Positions 57,120-64,000 are shown, counted from the stretch's first letter. The stretch is 64,000 bases of DNA from Bacteroides sp. (GCA_014801875.1 JAAVDJ010000041.1:25039-89038); one strand, 5' to 3'. A program made the numbers and translations. The notes: a model not told the origin generated them from the letters alone.

Positions 57120-57310
57120 AGCTCCTCCTTATTCCTTATTTCCTTATCCCTTATTCCTTATCCCTTACTCCTTATCCCTTATTCCTTATCCCTTACTCCT
57201 TATCCCTTATTCCTTATCCCTTATCCCTTACTCCTTATCCCTTATTCCTTATTCCTTATCCCTTATCCCTTACTCCTTATCCCTTATTCCTTATCCCTTA
57301 TTCCTTATTT
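57120..57310. repeat. CCTTATTCC / CCTTATCCC array at the ispG 3' end
   Basis: About 25 imperfect 7-8 bp units of CTTATCCC, TTATTCC and TTACTCC. On the minus (mRNA) strand it reads GGGATAAGGAATAAGG. The ispG stop codon and its last three or four codons lie in it. Confidence 0.9.
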
Positions 57311-58941
57311 CTTCCCTTCCCCTCCTCCTCTCGAATCAGATTCAGCAGCTCCCCGATTGCTTCTTCCGACGGAATATTCTTCTTCACCAATCTCTTCCCC
57401 TTATAAAGACTGACCTTCCCCGGACCGGCCCCCACATAACCATAGTCAGCGTCTGCCATCTCACCCGGTCCGTTGACGATACATCCCATCACACCTATCT
57501 TCAACCCCTTCAGACCTTCCGTCGCAGCCTTCACCTCCTTCAGTGTCTTCTGAAGCTCAAACAGAGTGCGTCCACAGCCCGGGCAAGCAATATACTCTGT
57601 CTTGCTGATGCGCAACCTCACCGCCTGAAGCAATCCCAAAGCAAGCGAAGTGATTTGCTCTCTGCTGAAAGACGGTGCATCTATTGAGATCCCTGACCCA
57701 TAGCCATTCAGAAGGAGCGGTCCGAAATCTGCCCCCGCCTTAATCTGAAGGTCTTCGAGCTCAGTGTCGTCATATCTCATGCGGATGAATACCGGATTCT
57801 TCCCTCCGGCTACCACAAATCGGTCAATCCAAGAGGCTATCTCTCCCGGAGCGTTGGCATTGTCGCTCTCTATCACCACGGGGAGATTATCCTCAAAAAG
57901 TTCGGGAGCGTCGGCTGCATTCACACGATGCCATTCTTCCGGGAAACTCGTGAAATCAAGACCCTCCACCAAGGGGTAGCGCACATCCTCAAATCCAACT
58001 ACCGGTGTGGCATACTCACGGGTCGCTCCCTCAGGCCGTTTCTCCGGTTCCACCACCTCGCGTTGTCCCGCTCTTCCGGAGATATAGTCGCGCAATTTCC
58101 GAGCCACCGGTATTTCATTCTCCGGGTCTTCCGTGAGTGAAACTCGTATAGTGTCGCCAATACCTTCCGATAAGAGTGTGCCTATCCCGGTCGCACTCTT
58201 GACGCGGCCATCCTCGCCGTCGCCCGCTTCCGTCACACCTAAATGCAACGGATAAGCCATACCCTCCTCGCGCATCTTTTCATCGAGCAGACGAACTGTC
58301 TCCACCATCACGACCACATTCGAAGCCTTGATTGAGATCACGACGTTGTCAAAGTTCTCCTTCCGACATATACGCAGAAACTCAAGTGCTGATTCCACCA
58401 TCCCTGCGGGGGTGTCGCCATAACGGCTCATGATTCTATCTGACAACGATCCATGATTCACACCAAGGCGAACAGCCGTGTTGTGTTTCTTGCAGATATC
58501 GAGGAAAGGCACAAGGGTTTCCTCTATTTTCTTTATCTCACCGGCATACTCCTCATCCGTAAATTCAAGTTTGCGGAATGTACGGGCCGCATCTACAAAG
58601 TTCCCCGGATTGATACGCACTTTCTCACACGTCTCAGCAGCTTTGAAGGCTGCATTCGGATTGAAATGCACATCTGCCACCAGCGGGACGCTGCACCCTG
58701 CCGCATCAAGACCTTTCCGGATATTGGCCATATTCTCAGCCTCACGCACGCCCTGAGTGGTCAGACGCACAATCTCACCCCCGGCTTTGGCTATCCGCAG
58801 AGCTTGAGCCACACTCCCCTCCGTGTCGAGCGTGGATGTGTTGTTCATAGACTGAAGGCGGATAGGGTTCTCCCCTCCGATTTCTACATTTCCTGCCTTT
58901 GCGACAGAGCTTTCCCTCCTTTTATAGTTATATCGTGACAT
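57298..58941 (-). CDS. ispG: (E)-4-hydroxy-3-methylbut-2-enyl-diphosphate synthase, large type
   Basis: 547 residues. The N-terminal TIM barrel starts NYKRRESSVAKAGNVEIGGE, cited in part as VEIGGENPIRLQSMNN. The C-terminal reductase-like domain has Fe-S Cys residues in CPGCGRTLFELQ and GCIVNGPGEM. The middle insertion (about 270-410) is the extra domain found in Bacteroidota, Chlamydia and plant enzymes. It makes HMBPP in the MEP isoprenoid pathway. The last residues KGRNKE are encoded by the low-complexity array. Confidence 0.96.
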   Translation of the reverse strand: MSRYNYKRRESSVAKAGNVEIGGENPIRLQSMNNTSTLDTEGSVAQALRIAKAGGEIVRLTTQGVREAENMANIRKGLDAAGCSVPLVADVHFNPNAAFKAAETCEKVRINPGNFVDAARTFRKLEFTDEEYAGEIKKIEETLVPFLDICKKHNTAVRLGVNHGSLSDRIMSRYGDTPAGMVESALEFLRICRKENFDNVVISIKASNVVVMVETVRLLDEKMREEGMAYPLHLGVTEAGDGEDGRVKSATGIGTLLSEGIGDTIRVSLTEDPENEIPVARKLRDYISGRAGQREVVEPEKRPEGATREYATPVVGFEDVRYPLVEGLDFTSFPEEWHRVNAADAPELFEDNLPVVIESDNANAPGEIASWIDRFVVAGGKNPVFIRMRYDDTELEDLQIKAGADFGPLLLNGYGSGISIDAPSFSREQITSLALGLLQAVRLRISKTEYIACPGCGRTLFELQKTLKEVKAATEGLKGLKIGVMGCIVNGPGEMADADYGYVGAGPGKVSLYKGKRLVKKNIPSEEAIGELLNLIREEEGKGRNKE

Positions 58942-59028
58942 TTTCCTTATTAATACAATTCAGTGTTGATATTCGTTGATAAGTTCCCAAAGGGGCAAGA
59001 GGCGTTCACCGGCACCGGGTCAATGAAG

Positions 59029-59868
59029 TCAGCTAAAGAGTATGACAGAGGTAAACCCTACGGCAAACCCGGCGAGCACCTGCCAGACGGTGTGTCTTCC
59101 GAGCCATACGCGGGCTGAACCGAGAAGTCCGGCAAGGATAACCACAGCGATGAGCCAACCCAAAACAGAGGGATGGGGATTGCCGTCGCGCGCGATACGC
59201 ACCAACAGCGCCGCCACTCCGGCAATACCGGCTGCGTGGGCTGAAATCTTCCATCGGAAGTTGATTAACATATTGACAAATCCTCCGACAGCTCCTCCTC
59301 CGAAAAACCATACCAACCAATGAGGCGCCCCTCTGTAATACATGAATATCGCGGTGACCACCAATGCTACTATCGAGATGATGTAAGGGATGAGTCGCTC
59401 CTTCCGGCCGTTCAGACCAAGGTCATCCACAAGTCCCATTTTCTTCAGAAGCACGACAAGCAGCATAGGGATAAGGACATTTATTCCGGCCACAATAAGC
59501 GTGAAACCCAGTCTCATCCCCATCGGAGCCACTTCAAGTATGGAGAGTCCGAAAGCCAACATCAGACCATATACCGGCATCAGCAAAGGCACGAGTACCC
59601 ATGAAAGGATATGACTGACGGAAGTTACGAATCGCTCCCCATCCGTCGGGGGAAGTTCCGGCTCGGGTGCCGGTTCCTTGCTTTCCTCCATCCTATTCAC
59701 CTCCCTGAAAGATGCCTCCTCAGTTACTACCGTCTCAGAAACCATCTCGACAGAAGACACTTCCGACGATGGATTCGCCGGTTCGAAGAGACCGGTCTCC
59801 CGTTTATTTAGAGAGTACTCCCCCTCCCCCGGCACCTCCGGATAATATGATGAAGTATCAATTTTCAT
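59029..59868 (-). CDS. PAP2-like membrane protein
   Basis: 279 residues: a hydrophilic N-terminus (about 1-85) rich in Glu, Ser and Pro, then six membrane helices. The C-terminal ARVWLGRHTVWQVLAGFAVG matches PAP2 motif 3 (R..L.RH....V..G). The usual PSGH is replaced by SAHAAG and the KxxxxxxRP motif was not found, so catalysis is uncertain. The substrate would be a lipid phosphate. Confidence 0.75.
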   Translation of the reverse strand: MKIDTSSYYPEVPGEGEYSLNKRETGLFEPANPSSEVSSVEMVSETVVTEEASFREVNRMEESKEPAPEPELPPTDGERFVTSVSHILSWVLVPLLMPVYGLMLAFGLSILEVAPMGMRLGFTLIVAGINVLIPMLLVVLLKKMGLVDDLGLNGRKERLIPYIISIVALVVTAIFMYYRGAPHWLVWFFGGGAVGGFVNMLINFRWKISAHAAGIAGVAALLVRIARDGNPHPSVLGWLIAVVILAGLLGSARVWLGRHTVWQVLAGFAVGFTSVILFS

Positions 59869-59934
59869 AATTCGTATATCATTAATCAGTAATTAATTTT
59901 TGTCTTTAGTCGGTTAAACTTCAGTCTAACCACT

Positions 59935-59987
59935 GGGAGGGCACTCACTCCGTGAGTGCCGCTGCGCGTACACCGGGCTGCGTCGCT
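59935..59987 (+). repeat. Q module, copy C, left part (interrupted)
   Basis: GGGAGGGCACTCACTCCGTG, then CGCTGCGCGTACACCGGGCT and CGTCGCT, where it breaks off. A second short GGGAGGGCACTCA start lies at 59989-60002, directly before the inserted P copy. Confidence 0.8.
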
Positions 59988-60010
59988 CTGGGAGGGCACT
60001 CATACCCTCC

Positions 60011-60139
60011 AATAAGGTACCCAGGGCATTCGCCGAATGCCCGGACGTAGCAATAAGCTAACTTCCTATGGCATCGACAAAGTGGAGAATACCATCCAGC
60101 ACCGCCCGGCCATTCGGAGAATGGCCTAAACTCCTTATT
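60011..60139 (+). repeat. P module, copy C (inside a Q module)
   Basis: AATAAGG...CCTTATT ends and both CATTCG palindromes are present; one has a G-to-A change (CATTCGGAGAATG). The middle GTAGCAATAAGCTAACTTCC is the short form without duplication. Confidence 0.88.
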
Positions 60140-60147
60140 TGCTCCTC

Positions 60148-60173
60148 GGCACTCACGGAGTGAGTGCCCTCCC
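60148..60173 (+). repeat. Q module, copy C, right end
   Basis: GGCACTCACGGAGTGAGTGC then CCTCCC, the intact right end of a Q module. Its left part is on the other side of P copy C. Confidence 0.82.
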
Positions 60174-60187
60174 GGTGCGCGAAGTGC

Positions 60188-60512
60188 CATATTCCTTATT
60201 CCTTATTCCCTTATTCCCTTATTCCCCTTATCCCTTATTCCTTATCCCCCTTCCCTTATCCCTTATTCCCTTATTCCTTACCCTTATTCCTTATTCCCTT
60301 ATTCCCTTATTCCTTATCCCTTATCCCTTATCCCTTATCCCTTATCCCTCATTCCTTATCCCTTATCCCTTATTCCTTATCCCCCTTCCCTTATCCCTTA
60401 TTCCTTATCCCTTATCCCTTATCCCTTATCCCTTATCCCTTATTCCCCTTCCCTTATTCCTTATCCCTTATTCCCTTATTTCCTTATCCCTTATCCCTTA
60501 TTCCCCTTCCCT
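60188..60512. repeat. TTATCCC / TTATTCC array at the rluA-like 3' end
   Basis: More than 40 short units. Two exact runs of five CCC at 7-bp spacing are at 60318-60348 and 60409-60439; on the mRNA strand this is GGGATAA repeated. The rluA-like stop codon (60491-60493) lies in it. Confidence 0.92.
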
Positions 60513-61417
60513 CCTACCGCGTTCAGGAAGCGGGACGGAATCGGTAGCTCGAAACGCATATCCTTGCGGGTGATCGGATGAGCGAAACGGAGCGTGCGCG
60601 CGTGAAGACAAAGGCGGTTAAGCCTACTCTCCTTCGCGCCATATTTCCGGTCGCCTGAGATTGGATGACCCATCTCCGAAGCGTGAACACGAATCTGATT
60701 CTTTCTTCCTGTGTCGAGGGAAAATTCCACCAACGACAGTCCGTAGGCCCTTTTCAGCACTTTGAAACGAGTCAATGCCAACTTTCCCTCCTCCGGATTC
60801 TGAGTGGAATATACCACGAACCGGGAATTTTCCATCAGTCTACTTTTCACATACCCCTCATCCTCTTTCACGTATCCTTCGAGAAGAGCTACATACAGAC
60901 GGTCGAGCACCATATTGTTCCAATTATGGCGAAGGTTCTCCTGAGCTTCCTCTGTCTTGGCAAACATCATCAATCCTGATGTATCGCGGTCAAGTCGGTG
61001 AACGACGTAAAGTTTGTTGGACGGGTTCTGTTTCTTTACATAATCGCGGAGAATATCGTAGGCAGTCTCCTCCTTTCGGTGGCTTTGTGTGCCGACCGAC
61101 AGCAGACCATACCCTTTGTTGATGACAATCACATCATCATCCTCATAGACGAGTTGAAGGCGAGGATGCTTGAGCACCACGAACGGCCGCGTGAGATTCA
61201 CCTTCACCTCAGCTCCGGGTGCTACCGGAGCATCGAAAGCAGTCGAAACCACGCCATCCACCATATAATGGCCATGACGCAGCCACGCTTTCAGATCGTT
61301 ACGGCTTCTGTCTTTGAAATGTTCAGAGACGAAACTCAGCAAAGTGGTCGCTGAATCAGTGTTATTAGTAAACGAGAGTATATTGTCGGGGCGCCACTGG
61401 CGTCGTTGATTCTTCAT
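60491..61417 (-). CDS. RluA-family pseudouridine synthase
   Basis: 308 residues from the chosen ATG (MKNQRRQWRPDNI); an ATG eight codons earlier is possible. An S4-like N-terminal domain (RSRNDLKAWLRHGHYMVDGV) precedes the catalytic domain with VVHRLDRDTSGLMMFAKT; the Asp in HRLD is the nucleophile. The target uridine in rRNA or tRNA is unknown. The C-terminus GGKGNKG is encoded by the low-complexity array. Confidence 0.92.
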   Translation of the reverse strand: MKNQRRQWRPDNILSFTNNTDSATTLLSFVSEHFKDRSRNDLKAWLRHGHYMVDGVVSTAFDAPVAPGAEVKVNLTRPFVVLKHPRLQLVYEDDDVIVINKGYGLLSVGTQSHRKEETAYDILRDYVKKQNPSNKLYVVHRLDRDTSGLMMFAKTEEAQENLRHNWNNMVLDRLYVALLEGYVKEDEGYVKSRLMENSRFVVYSTQNPEEGKLALTRFKVLKRAYGLSLVEFSLDTGRKNQIRVHASEMGHPISGDRKYGAKESRLNRLCLHARTLRFAHPITRKDMRFELPIPSRFLNAVGGKGNKG

Positions 61418-61441
61418 AACAGCTACTGTTTGGGTTATCAC

Positions 61442-61461
61442 TGAAGTTGTTTAAACTTTTT
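61442..61461. repeat. Left arm of 20-bp inverted pair with GTTTAAAC core
   Basis: TGAAGTTGTTTAAACTTTTT, 24 bp upstream of the preferred rluA-like start. Its perfect inverted partner is at 61628-61647. Confidence 0.85.
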
Positions 61462-61623
61462 CTTTGTCAGGATTTAGCCGTATTTCGGAGATGATTTTTT
61501 AGCTCGAAGAGGAAGTTTAGCGAGCTAAACGATCGATGAGAGATGAAAAAGCATCCCGAAAGATGGCTGAAGACGGGCAAAGAGGTCTCCTTTTTAAAGA
61601 AATCATTATAATAATAAACAAAC

Positions 61624-61647
61624 CCGTAAAAAGTTTAAACAACTTCA
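61624..61647. repeat. Right arm of the inverted pair; same 24-bp motif as at 45997
   Basis: CCGT then AAAAAGTTTAAACAACTTCA. It is identical over 24 bases to 45997-46020 and forms an inverted pair with 61442-61461, with 166 bp between them. Confidence 0.85.
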
Positions 61648-61660
61648 CTATTAAAACGGA

Positions 61661-61680
61661 TAAAACAAACGTTTGTTTTA
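61661..61680. repeat. 20-bp perfect palindrome
   Basis: TAAAACAAACGTTTGTTTTA, directly before the first of two direct repeats. A possible operator; no regulator gene is adjacent. Confidence 0.75.
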
Positions 61681-61762
61681 CTTCAATATTTGGAAGTAAG
61701 GGTGAAAAATGAATAAAACCTACACAAAAATTTACCTCAATATTTGGAAGTAAGGGTGAAAA
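61677..61762. repeat. Two direct repeats, each with an inner palindrome
   Basis: Copies at 61677-61708 and 61731-61762 are 54 bp apart and share TCAATATTTGGAAGTAAGGG then TGAAAA. Each contains TTAC[TC]TC...GAAGTAA. An open frame read through them (FSPLLPNIEV twice) is judged non-coding. Confidence 0.85.
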
Positions 61763-61778
61763 GGGATAAAAATAATAC

Positions 61779-61849
61779 AAAAAAATTGGTCTGTCTCTCT
61801 TCGCAGAGCAACAGACCTTAACCTTAATCTTAATTATACTATGAAAAAC
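61779..61849 (-). ncRNA. Candidate small RNA of about 70 nt
   Basis: A minus-strand promoter (61856-61888) predicts a start near 61849. The transcript runs to a strong terminator at 61779-61817: GGTCTGT...ACAGACC with an inner CTCT/AGAG pair, followed by seven U. No gene lies between. It could be a free RNA or an early-terminated leader of the rluA-like gene. Confidence 0.4.
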
Positions 61850-61855
61850 ACTATG

Positions 61856-61888
61856 CAAAGTTACGCTTATTTTTTTACATACGCCAAA
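61856..61888 (-). promoter_or_regulatory. Promoter of the candidate small RNA
   Basis: On the minus strand TTTG, 21 nt, then TAACTTTG. It is divergent from the DUF2851 promoter; the two are 15 bp apart. Confidence 0.6.
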
Positions 61889-61903
61889 AAAGCGCATACC
61901 TAA

Positions 61904-61935
61904 TTTGACTTTATTAACAATTTTTCATAAATTTG
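61904..61935 (+). promoter_or_regulatory. Promoter of the DUF2851 gene
   Basis: TTTG, 20 nt, then TAAATTTG, both perfect. The start near 61942 gives a 166-nt leader that contains the 27-bp tandem repeats. Confidence 0.75.
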
Positions 61936-61978
61936 CAGATGTATGAGGGTTTAGGCACGTGGCGCAAGTCCTGTGGTG

Positions 61979-62052
61979 CCCGCGCAGCGCGCATATATGC
62001 GTTAGCCCGCGCAGCGCGTATATATGCGTTAGCCCGCGTAGCGCGAAGCTCG
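61979..62052. repeat. 27-bp tandem repeat in the DUF2851 leader
   Basis: Two full units and one partial unit of CCCGCGCAGCGCGCATATAT followed by GCGTTAG. The first contains the palindrome CGCATATATGCG. GC-rich unlike the AT-rich surroundings. Confidence 0.88.
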
Positions 62053-62107
62053 TCCATGCAGCGGCTCTGCCGCGCTGATTCCTCTCTCAAACTTTAACCC
62101 AAAAATT

Positions 62108-63385
62108 ATGGAGGCTATATACCAATTCCTTTGGCAACATACTATGCTCGGTCGTCGACTTTCCGACGCCGATGGTCATGTTATCGATATTCTCGATCCA
62201 GGTCGACTCAACACCGATTCCGGTCCGGATTTCTTCAACGCCAAAATAAAGATCAACGGAACAGAATGGATAGGTAATATCGAAATTCATGTCAAAGCCT
62301 CCGACTGGTATCGCCACCATCATGACTCCGACCCGGCTTATGATAATGTAATCCTCCATGTTGTCGGAGTCAGCGACCGACGAGTGACGAGACGCGACGG
62401 TGTATCGATTCCACAGGTCGTCACCACTCCCCCTCCCGATTTTTTTAATCTCTACAACCAACTCTCCAACCATCCCGCCTACCTGCGGTGCGCTCCCCGA
62501 CTCACTCAGCTTCCTCAAATCGCCGTCACGGACTGGCTCGAATCCCTCGCCATGGAGCGCATACAGATGAAGAGCCTCAGAGTGTGTGATATTCTCCGCT
62601 CCGTCGCCAACGATTGGGAACAGGCTTGCTTCATCACATTAGCCCGTGCTTTGGGGTTTGGTCTGAACGGTGACCCGTTCGAGATGCTTGCGCGTTCACT
62701 TCCACTCCGAATCCTCCATCACCACAGCGACAATCCTCTGCAGTTGCAGGCGTTACTGTTCGGACAAGCCGGGATGTTAGACCAAAGTCAGCACATCTTT
62801 GATGAATTTTATCAACTCCTCTGTCGTGAATATTATTTTCTTGCTCGCAAATACGGTCTTCATCCCATGCGACCGGGGTTGTGGAAATATGCACGCACAA
62901 GACCGCAAAATTTTCCACACCGGCGCATTGCGATGCTTGCCAAGGTATGTGAAGGGGGTTTTGCCATGCTCGGGAAGTTAGTGGATTGTATAAGAGAAGG
63001 GAGAGAGATTAGGGACTTGTTCAAGTGGCGGCTCGAAGGATACTGGCATGATCATTTTTCATTCGATGTGGATGCCAAAGGGGGAAGTGATGTTTTATCA
63101 ACGGCGAGTGTGTCATTGCTGATTATAAATGCAGTGGTTCCGTTGGTATATACCTTTGCCTCAACACGAGGGGAATATGAATTGGTTGAGAAAGTTTTGT
63201 CCATTATGGAGCAATTGCCGGGTGAAAGCAACAGCATAATCCGAGAATGGGAAGGTTACGGCCTGAAAAGCGGGAACGCCCTACGCAGTCAAGCCCTCCT
63301 CCATCTACGCCGTGAATACTGTGAAGCCCGCAAATGTCTCTACTGCCGCTTCGCCCACCACTACCTCCGCCGCTCCCTGAAATAG
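62108..63385 (+). CDS. DUF2851-family protein
   Basis: 425 residues. The family pattern is clear: LNTDSGPDFFNAKIKINGTE, IGNIEIHVKASDWYRHHHD and YDNVILHVVGVSD. The N-terminal arrangement of Asp, Glu and Lys (GPDF then EIHVK) recalls PD-(D/E)XK nucleases, but the spacing is not exact and I would not assign an activity. No signal peptide. A repeat block follows at once. Confidence 0.88.
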   Translation: MEAIYQFLWQHTMLGRRLSDADGHVIDILDPGRLNTDSGPDFFNAKIKINGTEWIGNIEIHVKASDWYRHHHDSDPAYDNVILHVVGVSDRRVTRRDGVSIPQVVTTPPPDFFNLYNQLSNHPAYLRCAPRLTQLPQIAVTDWLESLAMERIQMKSLRVCDILRSVANDWEQACFITLARALGFGLNGDPFEMLARSLPLRILHHHSDNPLQLQALLFGQAGMLDQSQHIFDEFYQLLCREYYFLARKYGLHPMRPGLWKYARTRPQNFPHRRIAMLAKVCEGGFAMLGKLVDCIREGREIRDLFKWRLEGYWHDHFSFDVDAKGGSDVLSTASVSLLIINAVVPLVYTFASTRGEYELVEKVLSIMEQLPGESNSIIREWEGYGLKSGNALRSQALLHLRREYCEARKCLYCRFAHHYLRRSLK

Positions 63386-63434
63386 TCAAGCGTCCCCCGG
63401 GAGGTCGCCCACTGGGAGAGCACTCCGTACCCTC

Positions 63435-63600
63435 CAATAAGGTACCCAGGGCATTCGCCGAATGCCCGGACGTAGCAATAAGCTAACTTCTCGGACGACG
63501 CAATAAGCTAACTTCCTATAGCATCGCCAAAGTGGAGATTACCCTCCAGCAAAGCCCGGCCATTCGGCGAATGGCCTAAACTCCTTATTTGCACCGCACC
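63435..63600 (+). repeat. P module, copy D1
   Basis: Full length, with the middle duplicated: GCAATAAGCTAACTTCTCGG followed by ACGACGCAATAAGCTAAC. This makes it longer than copies A and C. Confidence 0.88.
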
Positions 63601-63604
63601 CGCT

Positions 63605-63728
63605 GGGAGGGCACGCACTCCGTGCGGGCCGCTGCGAGTACACCGGGCCGCGTCGCTGCCTCGCGAAGAAGATTACCCTCCTGCACACACCACGTCGCGA
63701 TAGGCACACACGGAGTGCGTGCCCTCCC
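63605..63728 (+). repeat. Q module, copy D1 (both ends changed alike)
   Basis: Left end GGGAGGGCACGCACTCCGTG; right end CACGGAGTGCGTGCCCTCCC. The T-to-G change seen in the left end (CACGCAC for CACTCAC) is matched in the right end, so the long-range pairing is kept. Confidence 0.88.
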
Positions 63729-63751
63729 GGCTGCTACGCACCCATACCCTC

Positions 63752-63907
63752 CAATAAGGTACCCAGGGCATTCGCCGAATGCCCGGACGTAGCAATAAGC
63801 TAACTTCCCGGACGACGCAATAAGCTAACTTCCTATGGCATCGACAAAGTGAAGAATACCCTCCTGCAACGCCCGGCCATTCGGCGAATGGCCTAAACTC
63901 CTTATTT
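63752..63907 (+). repeat. P module, copy D2
   Basis: Complete, with the same middle duplication as D1 and ends AATAAGG...CCTTATT. It lies between Q copies D1 and D2. Confidence 0.88.
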
Positions 63908-63919
63908 GCTCCCCCCACT

Positions 63920-64000
63920 GGGAGGGCACTCACTCCGTGAGTGCCGCTGCGAGTATACCGGGCCGCGTCGCTGAAATTACCCTCCAGCACACACACCACA
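63920..64000 (+). repeat. Q module, copy D2 (cut by window edge)
   Basis: Starts GGGAGGGCACTCACTCCGTG and continues with CGAGTATACCGGGCCGCGTC; a short deletion follows (CGCTGAAATTACCC where others have the CTCGCGAAGAAG segment). The right end is outside the window. Confidence 0.82.

Noticed and set aside
57120..57310. Telomere-like repeats or a replicon end
   Set aside because: The array is internal, flanked by ordinary genes, and recurs at 60188; it fits low-complexity expansion.
61517..61897. A 126-codon minus-strand frame with FSPLLPNIEV twice
   Set aside because: The duplication comes from the direct DNA repeats, the composition is atypical, and the region holds a promoter and a terminator.
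63673..63999. Similar small frames in the repeat blocks (also near 56796-57008, 59945-60190 and 63589-63792) with shared text such as GECPGYLIG
   Set aside because: They arise because the P and Q repeats happen to be open in some frames; starts and ends differ between copies and frames break.

Overview
The window reads as chromosomal DNA of a Bacteroidales bacterium, probably Muribaculaceae or a close relative (the family is inference). The evidence is: repeated promoters of the Bacteroidota form TTTG-N19..21-TAnnTTTG; few Shine-Dalgarno sequences; lipoproteins with an acidic stretch after the lipobox Cys; DUF3256, DUF3467, DUF2851 and DUF4105/Lnb genes; and a large IspG. No IS element, prophage, CRISPR array or rRNA was seen. 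One tRNA (Gly, CCC) is present.

Layout. (1) 1-7.75 kb, minus strand: a sigma54-type efflux operon with membrane-fusion protein, ABC ATPase, two MacB/FtsX permeases, TolC, NtrC-type regulator and the start of a histidine kinase. A -24/-12 promoter and a TGTCCG-type palindrome precede it. (2) 7.9-13.8 kb: a tripartite RND pump. (3) 14-15.8 kb: tRNA-Gly, then two GYF/CD225 membrane proteins. (4) 15.8-25.5 kb: an apparent minus-strand run of rluB-like, asnS, lnb, a phosphatase-like protein lacking its catalytic residues, and secA. (5) 25.5-31.7 kb: hpt-adk, a secreted protein, OmpA and a large surface lipoprotein. (6) 31.8-34.9 kb: a beta-barrel protein and a PorE-like TPR/PD40/OmpA lipoprotein. 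(7) 35-40.8 kb: DEAD helicase, DUF3256, gltX and waaA. (8) 40.8-49.6 kb: C69 peptidase, HIT, greA, sufE, two POT transporters and an acyl-CoA ligase. (9) 49.6-64 kb: housekeeping genes (cysS, lolD-like, rsmF-like, ispG, rluA-like, DUF2851) separated by dense repeats.

The most unusual content is the repeat system of the last 15 kb. Two module types of about 125-165 bp (called P and Q here) recur in four intergenic blocks. Each is bounded by inverted copies of a short palindrome, like REPIN or MITE elements. One P lies inside a Q, and one Q copy carries a matching base change in both ends. Beside them are purine/pyrimidine arrays that supply the stop codons of adjoining genes and contain perfect G-quadruplex-type runs. 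Other items worth a second look are the sigma54 control region, a 56-bp perfect palindrome, a promoter whose -33 element lies in a terminator loop, a candidate 70-nt RNA, and a 24-bp motif shared by two promoter regions 15 kb apart.

All calls come from reading the sequence. No database search was run, so family names rest on recognised motifs.
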